The translations under genes were made by a program, and so were the position numbers. Below, in pieces: positions 25,301 to 38,089 of a stretch of 64,000 nucleotides of DNA. Source of the stretch: Paramecium sonneborni. Its lineage: Eukaryota > Ciliophora > Oligohymenophorea > Peniculida > Parameciidae. Position 1 is the stretch's first letter; every line of letters starts with the position of its first letter. The stretch covers positions 416,347-480,346 of the forward strand of contig CAJJDN010000001.1 in the NCBI GenBank assembly GCA_905182985.1, read 5' to 3'. A model generated the notes under the pieces. It worked only from the letters and a program-made list of their open reading frames with translations. It searched no databases and was not told the origin of the DNA.

Positions 25301-28300
25301 AATAGAAAATGCAATCCCATTTTACAAAAATAATCATTCCTCATTAATTCAGCAGTAGGTATAATAATTTCATGAAATTGCATACCAGGTTATACTTCAA
25401 ATTTTTCAGTTAACTAAAAATTAAATCATAAATACATCAGTCCATTTTATCCATTAACCATCCTAAAATACACAAGAAAAGAATTCAATTTTTTCTGGAA
25501 AGTATAATTTTAATTCTAGATCATCTCCAAACTTAGTTTTAAATCCACTTTTATTAGTTCTAAAAAGTTTATGTAAAAAATCATTGAATAAAGATCTTCC
25601 TTTTTCTTCTAAACATCCTCCAATCGACCAGACTAGAGCAAATATTAAACAACTATCCCAATTATTATTATTTTATTAATTTAAAGAGAGAGATTTTAAT
25701 AGCTAAACCAATAATGAGACAAAACTCTAAACCATAAGATTGATAGTATCATAGACAGGAAATTACACATACTCTTTGGCCCAAGAATATGAGTGATCTA
25801 AGAGACTAAATTTATAACTAGTAATAATTACAATCTCATTCTTCTAATAAAATATTATTTATCTAAATCACCTGGTAATTAAATACTTTAAACTTGTAAA
25901 TACCTTTAATAATAACATCAATATTTACCAGTCAATTTAGAGAAAATAAACCATACCACATCTGGATATTGTAGCTGGTGAGGCAGCAGATAAATCTTCA
26001 ACTTCAAATAGCATACACATTGTTTATGGTATCTTTAAGATTTCACCTGAAGTCAAACACAATTTTTTATTGTCATCCAAAACTGTGTTTAAATTTTCTA
26101 TCCATAATGAATCTACAGGTCCATCAAACCAAATCCAAATTTTCGTTGGCCTAGTTAAGTTATCTCTTATTAATATAGGTAAGATTCCATCTGACCATTA
26201 TTTAGTATCTGGATCAAGTTTACCATATAATTAATCAGTGGTAACAGCTTTTGGATTTAATTTTAGCGTTTAAGCATTTAATGATTTACCTAGAGTTGAA
26301 ATGGCTGCTGTTTTACCAGAGAAAGTTTTTCCAATACACATAACACCATTTCTCACAGATATAGTATTATTTAATTGCTGACATTTTTCTTAAAAATCGA
26401 TATCTGGTTAATAATTGCTTTCAAAGCATGAATCAATTAAAATTTGAGAAGTTTAAGATAATGGATTAACACTAGGAAATAAATCTTAAGTGATTGCTAA
26501 GAATAATTAGATATCACTCAAAGTAAACTTAGGTTTATTAACATTTATTAAAGCTGTTAAACAAATGACTTCTTCAGTTCCAATATTCAATTATTTAGCT
26601 GTACTTAATACAGCTTTGAGTACTCTCATTCCAAAATCATAATGTTCTTAAGGAGATAATTATTCATTGCATAATTTTAAGCATGTAACAATTTTGGGAC
26701 TTAATTCTCTAGCTTTTTCAAAACCTATGCTATATAAATAGATTTCAGCTATCATGGCATAATCAGGTACCATCATGGCACAAGGTCGAAAGAGTATTTT
26801 TAAATTATCAGGTAATTCTGATCGACCAGCATAACCAGGATTCATAGTTACATTAATAGCGCAAGTAGGGATTAGATTAATTTCCTCACCTTCAAAAGTA
26901 AATCTGTTTCTTTTTTCTTTAATTGCTTTCTAAATAGTAAATATCTATTAAGCAACTACTGATAAAACTTCTGGATCAATTCTATTGAATTCATCAAAAC
27001 AACACCAAGCTCCAGATGATGAAAGACCCTTGAAAAATTTACCTTTTTAATATTAATGTAATTAATTTACCCATCGCTATATAATTTAATCCATCTGAAC
27101 AATTAAAAACAATGCATGGCATAGCAACTGCTTTGGCTAAATCTTTGACAGTTTCAGATTTACCAGTTCCGGCTGGACCTTCAGGAGCTCCCCCATAATT
27201 TAAATGCATAGCACTTAATAATGTTCTTTAACATCGATCTGTTAATGATGTTATTACTAATCTGGTTACTTTACCTAAGTATTCGAATCCATATTAAATC
27301 TATGCATTTACCATTCTTACATTTACTCCCTCATCTTCAAAATAATATCTTAATTATGAAACCCATGCAAAATCATAAATACTTTTTACATCTTAATGAA
27401 TCAATTATTAAACTATATCCTTACAATGTACTTCCATTACCACCATTGCTTCCAAAGTAGTTTTCATTACTAATCTTTCCTCATTCCTTACTAATTATAC
27501 TGTCTCCTACAATTATTTAGTTAGAATATCTAAATGAATATGTAAATTCATTTTTTATAATTCCCTTATGGCTATTTCTGTATTTCTTGTCCACTTTATA
27601 TGATCAGCTAATAATATACATTATGTGGGCCATTTACTTATATAATCCTATTTTTACGAATTCAAATCTTATAATGTTTTGTTTAATTAAGTTCTTAATG
27701 TTAAATTCATTACTCTCTATAATTCACATAACCATTATTCTACGTTTCCTTATTTCTCTCCTTTAAATAATTCTATCCTATTATCAAATATAACCAACTC
27801 TTATTATGAAGACATCATTCCCAATAATGTATGATTTCCTTCAAATTTCAATTCATGCATTCCTTCAAAACATTTGAAAATATGTTTTTATAACAATCTT
27901 GGATCTTTCACCAATGCTAAAATTTCTATTAATTCTTCATCTGAAACAAAATAAAATCTTGGAAATAAAGTTCTTTTCTATTCTAAGTATTTTGATAAGG
28001 ATTTCTATATCGAATCCAACAATTAAACATTATTTTAAAACTCTTGCTTAATTTTCTCATTATCTATCGAATCCCATAAAATTTTATTCTTATTCAATAT
28101 TCCCATCTATTATCTATATGATTAATCAACCATCTTAAAATATTCAGTTTCCTCCACTAATTTTCTCTTTATATCTTCACTTGCAAATATTGGATCCAAA
28201 TACATCCAATGTTTTTAACATTTCATTCCCAATTCTAATGTATCCTAAATCAATACAATTTTATATTCTAATTAATTTGCTTTACCTAATACCATTTTTA

Positions 28301-31300
28301 TATGTTGTTAGCTCTTTAACATAGATAATACATTTAATTATTCATCCAATAGAGTTTATACTTCCTCATAATTTTTCTAAATAAATGTTTCTCTAAATTC
28401 TTGCAATTCTATTTCAATTATTACTAACTTATCATACATTTCATTAAGTCTTTTTTCAATATTCCAACCCTTCTCAACTTTTTATGATAATTATACTACT
28501 TATTCTTTAACATTCAAAATTCCTCTCTAAATTAGTGATTATAAAGAAAAATCTTCTTTTGGATCAAAGTTTTAAATCCTACATTCCTTAAAAAGTTCTC
28601 TCCATAATACTGGCTTTTTAGTAAATGCTTCTATTGCAAGTGTTTCAACAACCCATAAATTATCTTTAAATGCATCTAAAGCCCTTCTAAAACCTCTTGT
28701 TACAGATTATCCATTTTCATCACTAATTTCTTTAAATGTATTTGATAATATCATTGTTTCATTTACATAATATGTCAATTTTTAGAGGATTTGTTAATGA
28801 TTCAAATTTTTAAATGAACCATAAAGCCAGGATTCCTTTTAAAATTCATATTCATTTGCTAACTCCCATAAATACTAAAAAGGTTTGAAATCTGTCATAA
28901 GTTAATTAAATTCTCGATATTGTGATAAAGGTATTTAAAACATAGTTTCCCTCTAATTAAATGAGTTTATTTATTCTTAACCTTAAAATATCCAATCAGC
29001 CAATATTTTCATTTCATTTGCTTATTGTTTCACAATACCAAATTAATTAAATCCTTTTATCTTTGTAAATTGTTCTTTCATTGAAAATAATTTTTCTGTA
29101 AATTCTTCCTTATCATGCTCTAATTTTTAAAAGAATTATCTCTCAATAGATTCTATTTATCTACTATTTGTTTTTATGCTTTTTTTAATTTCTTTTGGCC
29201 ATTATAATAGGTAATAATATTCTTTCATTAATAGTTAATCGTACTCTTAAAATATTTCATCCAGATAATTAATAAATTTCTTACTAATAACTAATTAAGA
29301 TCATATTTACATTTATGTAATCTCTAAATACTATTTTGAAAACTAAATCTTTATTTCATCTAAAAACAGCTTCAATTCAATCAAATCTTCTTCTGTTTAA
29401 GGAACTGTTGAAGTTTTAGCATACATTTCTTAGTAATATGTTTTTATGTTGGTCACATTGTGCTTAATTATTTCGATTAATTTTTACACAATCATTTAAT
29501 AATTTTCTTGCGCTCTCTATATTAAAATTTATTTTATTTCTTTAGAATTTAATGTAAAAAGTCCAATTATTTGATTATCTATGAAGTTATAATTTATTTC
29601 TCTTTATGCTTTGCTTAAATTATCTAATGCTTCTCGAATAATAGAGAGTCTAATCTAGTTTAAAGAAGGTTTCTCTTTTCCTTCGATTCCAAAAATTTTA
29701 TTAATTGCTTTAGTTTTCATTGGCATCAATAAATATTAATATGGTAAAAATTTCTTGCAAAATTATTAACATTTAGAATATTCTTTCTCTATCAAATCTG
29801 CTGTTTCTTATTTGGTTACTTCAAAAAAAGCCAAATTTTCCCTTTCTATTGAATACTGCTAAGGAATCTTCAATAATGGAACTATTTCACTCTCAATTTT
29901 ATTTAATTAAGAAATTATGTTGAACAAACATCTATTTGGATATGTTGCAATATTGATAACGGCATTTATGGGAATATCCAAAGTGATTAATTCTAAATCA
30001 TCATTGATAGAATTTCTGGATTATTCAAACTTTTCAAGTTTCTATTTATTCATTCCAACAATTTTTAATTAAAACAAAGAAGTGGCAACTAATTTTATAT
30101 TCTATTAAATTAATTGAAACTTTTAATAAAATCTAATTATCTTCTATTATTCATCTCTTAATAGTTTATAAAGATATTCAGTATAATGTAAATCAAACCT
30201 TTTCACAACACTTTTCAAATCACTTGCAACATATTCAGGCATAGTTATATTGAAGAAATTAAATGTATTCTATAAATTTTCTTAAATTTATGCGTAAATA
30301 AAGAATCTTTATTTTTTTAGTTGTTATTCAATTCTATTCATATTCGAATCAATTAGCTATTCAAATTTATCCCATGTGACTGGTAAAAGAACTTTATCAA
30401 ATTCAAATAAATTGACTTTGAAATTATTCATAAATTTTATCATTTATAACCAACAATCTATGACAGCCTTATTCACAAACATAAGATTTTTCTTTAATTA
30501 TGATTGTGATGTATAAAATACTTTCATTCTGGGAATTGGAACAAATTTTTATTTATATTTAGTTAAATCTTTTAAATAAACACATTTCTTCATGTTTTAT
30601 TAATACATATCTTCAACCTATGTAATTAAGTTATTAATTAAATTTTAATTCTTATACTTTGAAAATCTAATTTAAAGTTTCTATTTTAATTGATCAGAGA
30701 TTTAATTAACTAATTTAGAATCAACAGCCATGATCCTACTAACATAAGCTAATTCAGATTATTTTTCATGTTAATAAAGTTATCTATTTACTAAATAATT
30801 TGATACTCTTATTGAATCATGGATTCAAAAAACTATTAGTTTTAATTATTGAATTTAATTTATAATCTATCAGCTTGTTTTTTAGGGCCTTTTGGATATT
30901 ATTGAATTAAAAATTTCTCTGTCTCTTGATTATAATCTAAAATTTATACATCACACCATTAATATTATCTAAAGGTAAATTAAAATTTACTTTTCAGATT
31001 ATTTATAAAATTATCCTAAAGCATGAGGAGGTGGTTATTTTAAACATAGTTCAAACCATTATTTATTAGTATATTCGTCTTATTTAAAATAATATTAATG
31101 TTTAATTGTTCTTTCACTTTAAAAAGGTTGTTATATTCTTTCAATTTTAAGTTTTGATAATCCATATATAGCATATTCTTCTGATATTTTTTTTTCTGTT
31201 GAAAGGTTTAAATTGGTTGTATGAACTAATTTCCTTAATGATCGATTATTAAAGGATCTATCTCGTTCAGATGATAGATCAAAATCAGAAACATTTAAAA

Positions 31301-31409
31301 TAGCCTAAAATGATTCCTCTTATTTTCTTATTTTAGGTAAGTTGATTTGCTTCTTTATTTTAACCAAAGGCCCAATGTTAAGTTTTCTAAGTTTAGGGGA
31401 TCCACTCAT
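19338..31409 (-). CDS. Axonemal dynein heavy chain (inner-arm, single-headed type)
   Basis: Motor subunit of ciliary dynein, about 12 kb and near 3,900 aa after removal of many 21-30-nt introns. Start ATG 31409 ([20 protein letters not shown]); stop 19338-19340. The N-terminal tail covers roughly 31.4-27.2 kb. AAA1 has GPAGTGKSE (about 27160) and [12 protein letters not shown]2 has GKTFSGKT (about 26320), AAA3 has GPTSTGKS (about 25290), and AAA4 has GMGGTGRTSLSKLA, split by the intron 24262-24284. The coiled-coil stalk with microtubule-binding tip spans about 23.9-22.7 kb ([16 protein letters not shown]). The C terminus carries the dynein signature around [27 protein letters not shown] and [10 protein letters not shown]. 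The short tail and overall length suggest a monomeric inner-arm class. WDR92, an assembly factor, lies 4.4 kb away. Confidence 0.95.
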
Positions 31410-31558
31410 CAAATTAAATTATAATTTTTTATAACAAATTATTAGAAAAACTTCAAAGTTAGTTTTCATTTGAATTTTGTTAAATTATGCAACGAATTTA
31501 TTCATAAAAATAATACTATTGTAAATTTGAATGATCTTATAAAATATAATTTGATTGA

Positions 31559-32534
31559 TCAAATAGGAACGACATTTGTATCATAGATACCACAAGTATT
31601 TTATCCTCTAGCCAAAAAGATATAACCATTGACTCCCCAAGCAGTTGACCAAGAATTCTTAATTTTGAATGCTTATTGATCATATCCAACTGCCAAAACT
31701 ACATGATTCATTTTAGTATCACAATCACTAAATACTCTTTAAACCTTTGGATCATAATATTACCAGTTGGTTGCATCTACTCCTACTGAAACAGGTCCGT
31801 TATTTAAATAAGTTACTAATGTTTATTCATCTTTAGCTAAAGTTTAAGAACCTTTAATATGATAAGCACCCCCTTTGATTTTACATGATCCTTAAGCAGC
31901 AGTCTAAATTATAAACATTATATACATATGGATATGCAGCACCAGTAGTAATACCATTTCTTTTTACATAATTTAAAGCTCTTGCAGGTAAACCTCCATC
32001 ACAACCCAAGTTAAAATCAACAATTGTTGAACAATCTAATAATTACTATTCTGAAAGAACTGGTAATTCACCTGTTGTAAGATAAAAGAAACTTTCTAAA
32101 ACACCTGTAGTACTGAATGTCCAACATGAACCACATTATCCTTGATCTTTAACTGGAGTTACAGCACCTTGAGAACTCCAATCTATTGAAGCTTTAAGAT
32201 TGTTTGATCTAGCAGATACTCTTTCAACATTCAAATCTTCCTCAGTCACTTTAGCTGTTAAATATGTCTATGCAAATTCCTCTTAAGTTAAATCAAAAAA
32301 GATAGTCTCTCCAAATACTTTCTATCCCTTTTATAAATTGTAAGCTTCAGCATATAATAGATTTTGAGTGTATACTCCTAATCTATATGCTTCTTCTGCT
32401 ATTCCATATCTCTTTCCAAATCTCTACTTAAATGTATCAAACTTTGAAACATAATCCACTGATTCAGATTAATTAGCCATCAAAAGAGCTCCAATTAATG
32501 CTATTGTTCCCAATGCTAATATTGTTTTCGACAT
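31559..32534 (-). CDS. Papain-family (C1A) cysteine protease, cathepsin L-like
   Basis: Secreted or lysosomal endopeptidase of 317 aa. A signal peptide (MSKTILALGTIALIGALLMA) is followed by an I29-type propeptide of about 90 residues and the mature domain from near residue 112 (ASIDWSSQGAVTPVKDQGQ). Gln131 and Cys137 of QGQCGSCW form the oxyanion/nucleophile pair. The catalytic His lies in NHVVLAVGYD and the Asn in IKNSWSTAWG. A single 22-nt intron at 31904-31925 is removed in phase. Length and motifs are normal for the family. It lies 150 bp upstream of the dynein start on the same strand; nothing suggests a functional link. Confidence 0.93.
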
Positions 32535-33252
32535 TATTTATTATTATCTTCAAACAATTTGATTTATGCTTTTAAATTACTTAATTTGAAGTCATTAAAT
32601 TATAAACTTTTACGTCATTGTTAACTCTTAATAATATAATTAATTCTATATTGATTTAAAATTAATCTAAATTAAAATATTATAAACTCAATTAATTTTT
32701 ACGATACCGTCATCGTTTTATTAATAATAATCTTTTTTCTATTAATTAATATATCTCCCTCTTATATTTAACATACTTAAAACTAGTGCTATCTGTTCAT
32801 TTCACTTTTAAAAATCCTTAAATGTTTTATTATTCTTTTATAATTAGATTTTTCACTTCAAATTTTATTAAGCAGGAGTATTAAAATAATCTTTAATTAT
32901 CTTTAAGAAAAAGAACTAATAATTATAAAATCTTTTCAAAAACAATTAGAAGACAAAATTTAAATATGTTTTCCTTTAGCATAAATAAAATAAAATTCAT
33001 TTTATAACACTTAATATAATTCATAAAAATTTAATATAGTGTAATTTTGCTTTCTATTTTTATAAGCTTTATAAATTAGTTATTTTATCTTTTTTTACAA
33101 ATTAGATATTAAAAGGTTTCTTAATGGCCATAATTAATTAGTTCATATAAAAGAAATTATTTACATGATTATAAATATTTATAATAAAAACATCAACTAA
33201 GCTACATAAATAAAAATATAAATATTTAAATAATATTTTCATCGAATAATCC
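32535..33252. other. Intergenic, nothing recognised
   Basis: About 700 bp of A/T-rich sequence between the protease start and a weak plus-strand frame. It would contain the protease promoter, but no motif stands out. Confidence 0.6.
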
Positions 33253-33690
33253 ATGAAAGGAAGAAATATTCAATTTGTTGCTATCACTATAATCATATAT
33301 GCAAATATTTAAATTAATTTGATTGTAAATCTTATTTAAGTATGGGTTGGATATGTATGCAAGGTTAAACCAAGTTGTACATTTATGGGTAATTATAGTA
33401 TTGATCCATATGATTCGACAGAAAATTTAAAAATTCATATTCATAATTAAGATGTTTATATTTTAATATATTAAATTAGATGTTGATTTAATGGATTTAC
33501 ATTGAGATAACTAAAAGTTTTGAGTATAAGACTATATAATATAAAGACTGATTGGGAAAAATATGGTACATCCTAATTAAGTTATTTATTTTAGACATTT
33601 GCAGTTGCCATAATATAATTATTATAAAATATTAACTAAAGTTGGAATATCTCCTAATAATAGTAGATGATTGGTTGAGTTTGAAAAAAG
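33253..33690 (+). pseudogene. Frame with signal-peptide-like start, broken by in-frame TGA
   Basis: ATG 33253 opens a frame with a hydrophobic N terminus (GRNIQFVAITIIIYANIQIN) and then YVCKVKPSCTFMGNYSIDPY. After YQIRC it meets a TGA and then continues in the same frame for about 65 more codons (LYNIKTDWEKYGTSQLSYLF) to a second TGA. No GT...AG pair of ordinary length removes the first TGA and keeps the frame. It could be a secreted-protein pseudogene, or a gene with an intron I could not place. Confidence 0.3.
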
Positions 33691-33818
33691 AAATGCATTT
33701 GCAGGAGTTTAAGGTTTGAATGTAAAGATTACTTTTTCTTGTTTCAAAAGATTGTAATTTAATTACTTTAAATAAAAGACTCAACTTTTAATTTATTAAT
33801 TTTCTCTGGTCTTTTCTA

Positions 33819-34460
33819 TCAATATCCAGAATTGTGATCAAAATTGTTAGTTATAAAAAATTATTGTTTAATTTTATTTTTCTCATCTTATAATATTTAT
33901 AGAATTTTCTTTCTTAATTAGTTTTGACAGCTTAAATTGATACTTTTTTCACTATAATAGGATAGCTTAAAGTTATTTAGTATCATTTTTCTTTGTTTTT
34001 CAAAATTTAGTTATCGAATAACTCTAATTCTATAATTTAATCTAAGTAAATTCTATAAATGAAATCATTCTTCTATATTTTATCTTATTCGTAAGTCTAA
34101 ATCATTTTATAAAACTTTCAATTTCAAAATATAAAATTTATTTGTTAATACTTCGTACATTAATTTATTCAAAAAATCTATAATAATTTAAACTTTCTGT
34201 GCTGATATCAATTCTTGAAATTTTATTATGTATTCATTTGCAAATTATTTAAAAATAATTAGTTCATCTAAGATTTATCACTTTTTATATCTCCTGTTAT
34301 CATTTTCATAAGAATTAGCAAAAATGGTCAAAGGCAATTAATTGGATAATTTATTTGGTAGTTTATTCTAGATAATTATTTGATCCATCTAAAATTTCGA
34401 GTTAAATTAACTGAATTTCAAAATTTTCATCTAAATTATTTTCTCTTAAAAGAACTTTTT
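33819..34460 (-). pseudogene. Helical-looking frame interrupted by two in-frame TGA codons
   Basis: One minus-strand frame ends at TGA 33819-33821 and is interrupted only by TGA at 34065-34067 and 34278-34280, so three consecutive segments of about 60-80 codons share a phase. Translated text is Lys/Leu/Gln/Asn-rich and helical in character (RLNYRIRVIRQLNFEKQRKM, FLNKLMYEVLTNKFYILKLK). Upstream, coding-like text switches to another phase. A G-to-A change at Trp codons would explain both TGAs. Chance open runs in A/T-rich DNA look similar, so confidence is low. Confidence 0.25.
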
Positions 34461-34874
34461 AGTTTTTGTAAATGCTAAACTTATTCTATATTAGCAAATA
34501 TAGTATTTAAATAGGGAATATGGTCTAAATTTTAAATTCGATTTATTATGCTGAAATATTTTTTGTTTTATTTAATTAAGTTAAATGTCCCATATTAAAG
34601 CCTTACAAGTGAATTTCAGAAAGTTTTTGTTCTTTTAAGAGATTTGTATCATTTCAAAGGTATACATTGATATCTTATATATGACATTATAATATAATTA
34701 TTTTATAATTTATTACCTTTTCGAAATTTCAACAAAGATTATTCAATTCATTTTATTATTGCAGTTTATTTAGTTTAATTAAATTTGTATAATAAATACC
34801 TCGAGAAAAATATACAATTTATTTGAAATTAATTTAAGTTATTTGATAATTAATAAAGGCTTCATACTCCTTTA

Positions 34875-35201
34875 ATGAACTAATAAATTATAACATATAA
34901 AGACCTTTACGAGAAACAAGTTTAAACAATTTAGAATCAAGATTAGGATTTAATTAATAAATCTGAATAAATCATCTTTTTTAAAAATCAATTATGCGAA
35001 TTAGAAAGCAAATTAATTGCTACATAGGGGATTCTATTAAATATTTCAACTAGACTTTGTACATAAATAAGTACAGAAATGAATGAAATCTTAACAGACT
35101 AAACAGTTAGGGAAAGAAAATCAAAAAGCTTCTTAAGTTTTTAAAAACCAATAAAACATAATAGAAAATTCATTGCCTTTTTTAAAAAATAGAATAACTG
35201 A
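34875..35201 (+). CDS. Small coiled-coil protein, unknown
   Basis: An intronless frame of 108 codons from ATG 34875 to TGA 35199-35201. Residues about 5-60 form a likely coiled coil (KDLYEKQVQTIQNQDQDLIN), followed by a Thr/Ser-rich stretch and a basic, Phe-containing C terminus (SFLSFQKPIKHNRKFIAFF). No family recognised. The length only modestly exceeds chance open runs, but composition is less biased than the surrounding spacer. The 300 bp after it hold nothing recognisable. Confidence 0.45.
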
Positions 35202-35502
35202 ATAAAATGAATTTGATTTAATTTTGTTTAATATAATGTCTAAATGATTGTAAATTTTATTATACATAAAAACAAAAAATTTTGCAATTTATCTACCACA
35301 ACTAATAAATAATCTAGAAAATTTAATGAAATTTGAATATTATGAGTTGAATAATTAAGTAAATTTTAATGATTTTTGATTTAAATATATCACTTTATTG
35401 TATATGTTATAATTAACGTTGAATATGAGTATAGATTCATTTTGATAACATATATTTAGAACTGAAAGTAAATAAAAATTTATATTAATACATAAAAATT
35501 TA
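35202..35502. other. Intergenic, nothing recognised
   Basis: About 300 bp of A/T-rich sequence between two small plus-strand genes. No motif identified. Confidence 0.55.
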
Positions 35503-35769
35503 ATGAATTCTGAAGCTGTATGCTTAAAACTTGCTTCTAAACATTTTGATGAATAAATAATTTAAGAATTATTAAGTGAAGGGGATAAAAATGAATTAGA
35601 TTATGTAAAATAAGTTTGGGAACCTACAGAAGTATCAACATCAGTTTCAATGGAGTCATCAGAGAGTTGTGGCTATGTTAAAAAAATAAGATTATTAAAT
35701 CATATAAATAAGTACCTTGATAGTTCATTGCACTCATCAATGATAAAGAGATTAAGGGAAATATAATGA
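35503..35769 (+). CDS. Small acidic protein, unknown
   Basis: An intronless frame of 88 codons ends at TGA 35767-35769, only 68 bp before the WDR92 start. The product is acidic in the middle (SEGDKNELDYVKQVWEPTEV), Ser-rich around residue 50 (SVSMESSESCG), and has a basic amphipathic C terminus (SSMIKRLREIQ). Balanced amino acid usage with Trp, Cys and Pro makes a real gene likely. No domain or targeting signal recognised. Confidence 0.55.
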
Positions 35770-35837
35770 AAAACACAAAATTTTATAATTAATTTTGCAT
35801 ATATTAAAATGATAATTAAATTATTAATAAATAAATA

Positions 35838-36964
35838 ATGGACACAACAAATGCTCCTTAAATTATAGAACATTTGAATAAATCATTAAACTTCACTCCC
35901 TTTGTAACAAGATGGATACCAGGAACTGCAAAATTTGTATTATGTGGACAACCACCTAAAGCAAATGGAATAATTGAAATATTATAATTAAATAAAACAG
36001 AACTGAAAACCTTATCATCAGTTATAAATAATTTTATCATTAGATAGAATAACCCAAGGGCATAAAATGTGGATAATATTTGGATAATTTATTTGCATTT
36101 GGTGATTTTGATGGTAAATTAAAAGTAATGGATCTAGAAACTAGAAAAGTATATTATAAATATAAATATTAGATAACATTTGAAGTAAAAGCACATGATT
36201 AAATTATAAATTCTATCGATACTTGTTACAATATAGGTGCTCCTGAAATTGTAACTGGTTCAAGAGATGGATGTGTAAGAGTTTGGGATCCAAGATAAGC
36301 AGCACCTGTTGTATCTTTAGAACCAGTTGAAAAAGATGTTATACCAGATGCATGGAGTGTTGCATTTGGTAATTCTTATAATGATGAACGTGTAATTGCT
36401 TGTGGATATGATAATGGTGATATTAAACTTTTTGACTTGAAATAAAATTAATTGATATGGGATACAAATGTAAAAAATGGAATTTGTGGTGTTGAATTTG
36501 ATAGAAAAGATATTTAAATGAATAAACTTATTGCTACAACTCTTGAAAGTATTTTTATATATTTTTTCTAAGGCAAAATTAATGTTTTTGATCTTAGAAC
36601 TTTCAATAATGGATATGCATCATTAACGCATGAAGGATAAAAATCAACTATTTGGGGAGTTAAACATTTACCATAGAACAGAGATTTATTTGCAACTTAA
36701 GGAGGAGATGGTGCTTTAAACATTTATAAATATTCATATCCATCTTAAAGACAAATATAGGATGCAGAAGGAAAACGTAAAGGAGTTATAGGAAAATTAG
36801 AATTACTTAATAAATAGGATGTTTGTTAATAACCAATATCTTCTTTAGATTGGAATACTGATAAATTAGGTTAGTATCTTTATGAAATTTTAGGTTTGGC
36901 CTGTTTGTGTGGATTAGACTAAACTTGCAAAGTTGTTATTATCACCAAATTAAATTTATATTGA
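35838..36964 (+). CDS. WDR92: WDR92 / DNAAF10 (Monad) WD40 protein
   Basis: Cytosolic beta-propeller that works with the R2TP-like HSP90 machinery in preassembly of axonemal dynein arms. Five exons with introns at 36021-36043, 36149-36172, 36549-36572 and 36870-36893 give 343 aa (human about 357). Highly conserved segments are [69 protein letters not shown] and the C-terminal [13 protein letters not shown]...[14 protein letters not shown]. These distinguish it from generic WD40 proteins. The start fits the family N terminus, with [19 protein letters not shown] soon after. Finding it 4.4 kb from a dynein heavy chain is thematically neat, but chance clustering is likely. Confidence 0.95.
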
Positions 36965-37187
36965 TTGAGTTTAAATTGTTAAATAAGATTCTTAAATATT
37001 TAATTTCTACTCTCAAAATTTTTTATACTGAATTATAAATAATTTATTAAAAAAAATTATAGAAGTCTAGTTTTAATAATTTTATATAGGAGAAATACAT
37101 AGTTTTTGTTTTCTAATTTCGACTCTAACGTTTCATATTTTAGATGAATATTTAAATTTTGATTATTTTTTTTTATTATTTAATTAT

Positions 37188-37847
37188 ATGGGGTAATTGT
37201 GCTCTACTGGTACTAAAACTAAAATCAAAATTTACAACACTTAAGAGATTTTAATAATCTTAGAGAAAGAACAAACTAGAAAGAACTTAGAATCCATTTC
37301 TATTCAATTTAAAAACTCAATCTTTAATCTTTATTAAATGGTAGATTCCCAGATGACCCAGAATAAATAGAATCTACTCTTTGAAACTGATAGAAGTAAT
37401 GCCCATAATTCTATTCATAAATTCTTAAGAATTCTAATTAATTAATACTATATACCATTTCAACAAAATTTTATGAACGTTGCCTATCCAATACTTGAAC
37501 TTTGTGTCGTTAAAGTAAAATTGTTATTAACATAGATCTTGATTGAATCATATCTAGCAATGAAAACCTTGAAATCAAAGTAAGAAATATGGTGGAATCC
37601 AAACCATTTTTAAATTCGCAAAAGAGTGCTTGTGTCTGAATTTAAAATGGATGTAAAACATTAAAAACCAAGTATTGAAGCACCATTCATCGAATATTTA
37701 CAGTTATTAATAGACATTATCGTTTCATTACTCAATTAAGCATGCATCGTTAATTTGAAAGAAAAAAAAACTACCCAATAAATATCTGAATCTCATACAG
37801 ACACCAATATATTCTATAGTGAATTAAAAAAAAATTTTGATTAATGA
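37188..37847 (+). CDS. Unknown protein with lipidation-type N terminus
   Basis: An intronless frame of 219 codons from ATG 37188 to TGA 37845-37847. The N terminus MGQLCSTGTKTKIK offers Gly2 for myristoylation and Cys5 for palmitoylation. The rest is mostly helical-looking and soluble, with a Trp-Trp pair (KQEIWWNPNHFQIRKR) and leucine-rich helices (PILELCVVKVKLLLTQILIE, IEYLQLLIDIIVSLLNQ). No TM or known domain. It is the third lipid-anchor-type start in the window, after 4018 and 4437, though the sequences are otherwise unlike. Confidence 0.65.
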
Positions 37848-38089
37848 AATATCATTTACCAGATTAACATTATTTTAATAACAAAGTCTTAATCCATAAA
37901 CTTTATAATGATAAATTTATATCGATATCAAAGGATTTATTTGTAAAAATGATACCTCTATCATTTAAGTAGAGGTTTATAATTTCTTAAACTTACTGAT
38001 TTTCATACAGAAATGATAATTAAAGATTGTAATATAAAACGTACTATAATAAAAAATCAATATTTTTAATTTGCTTTTGTTAAAGTATT

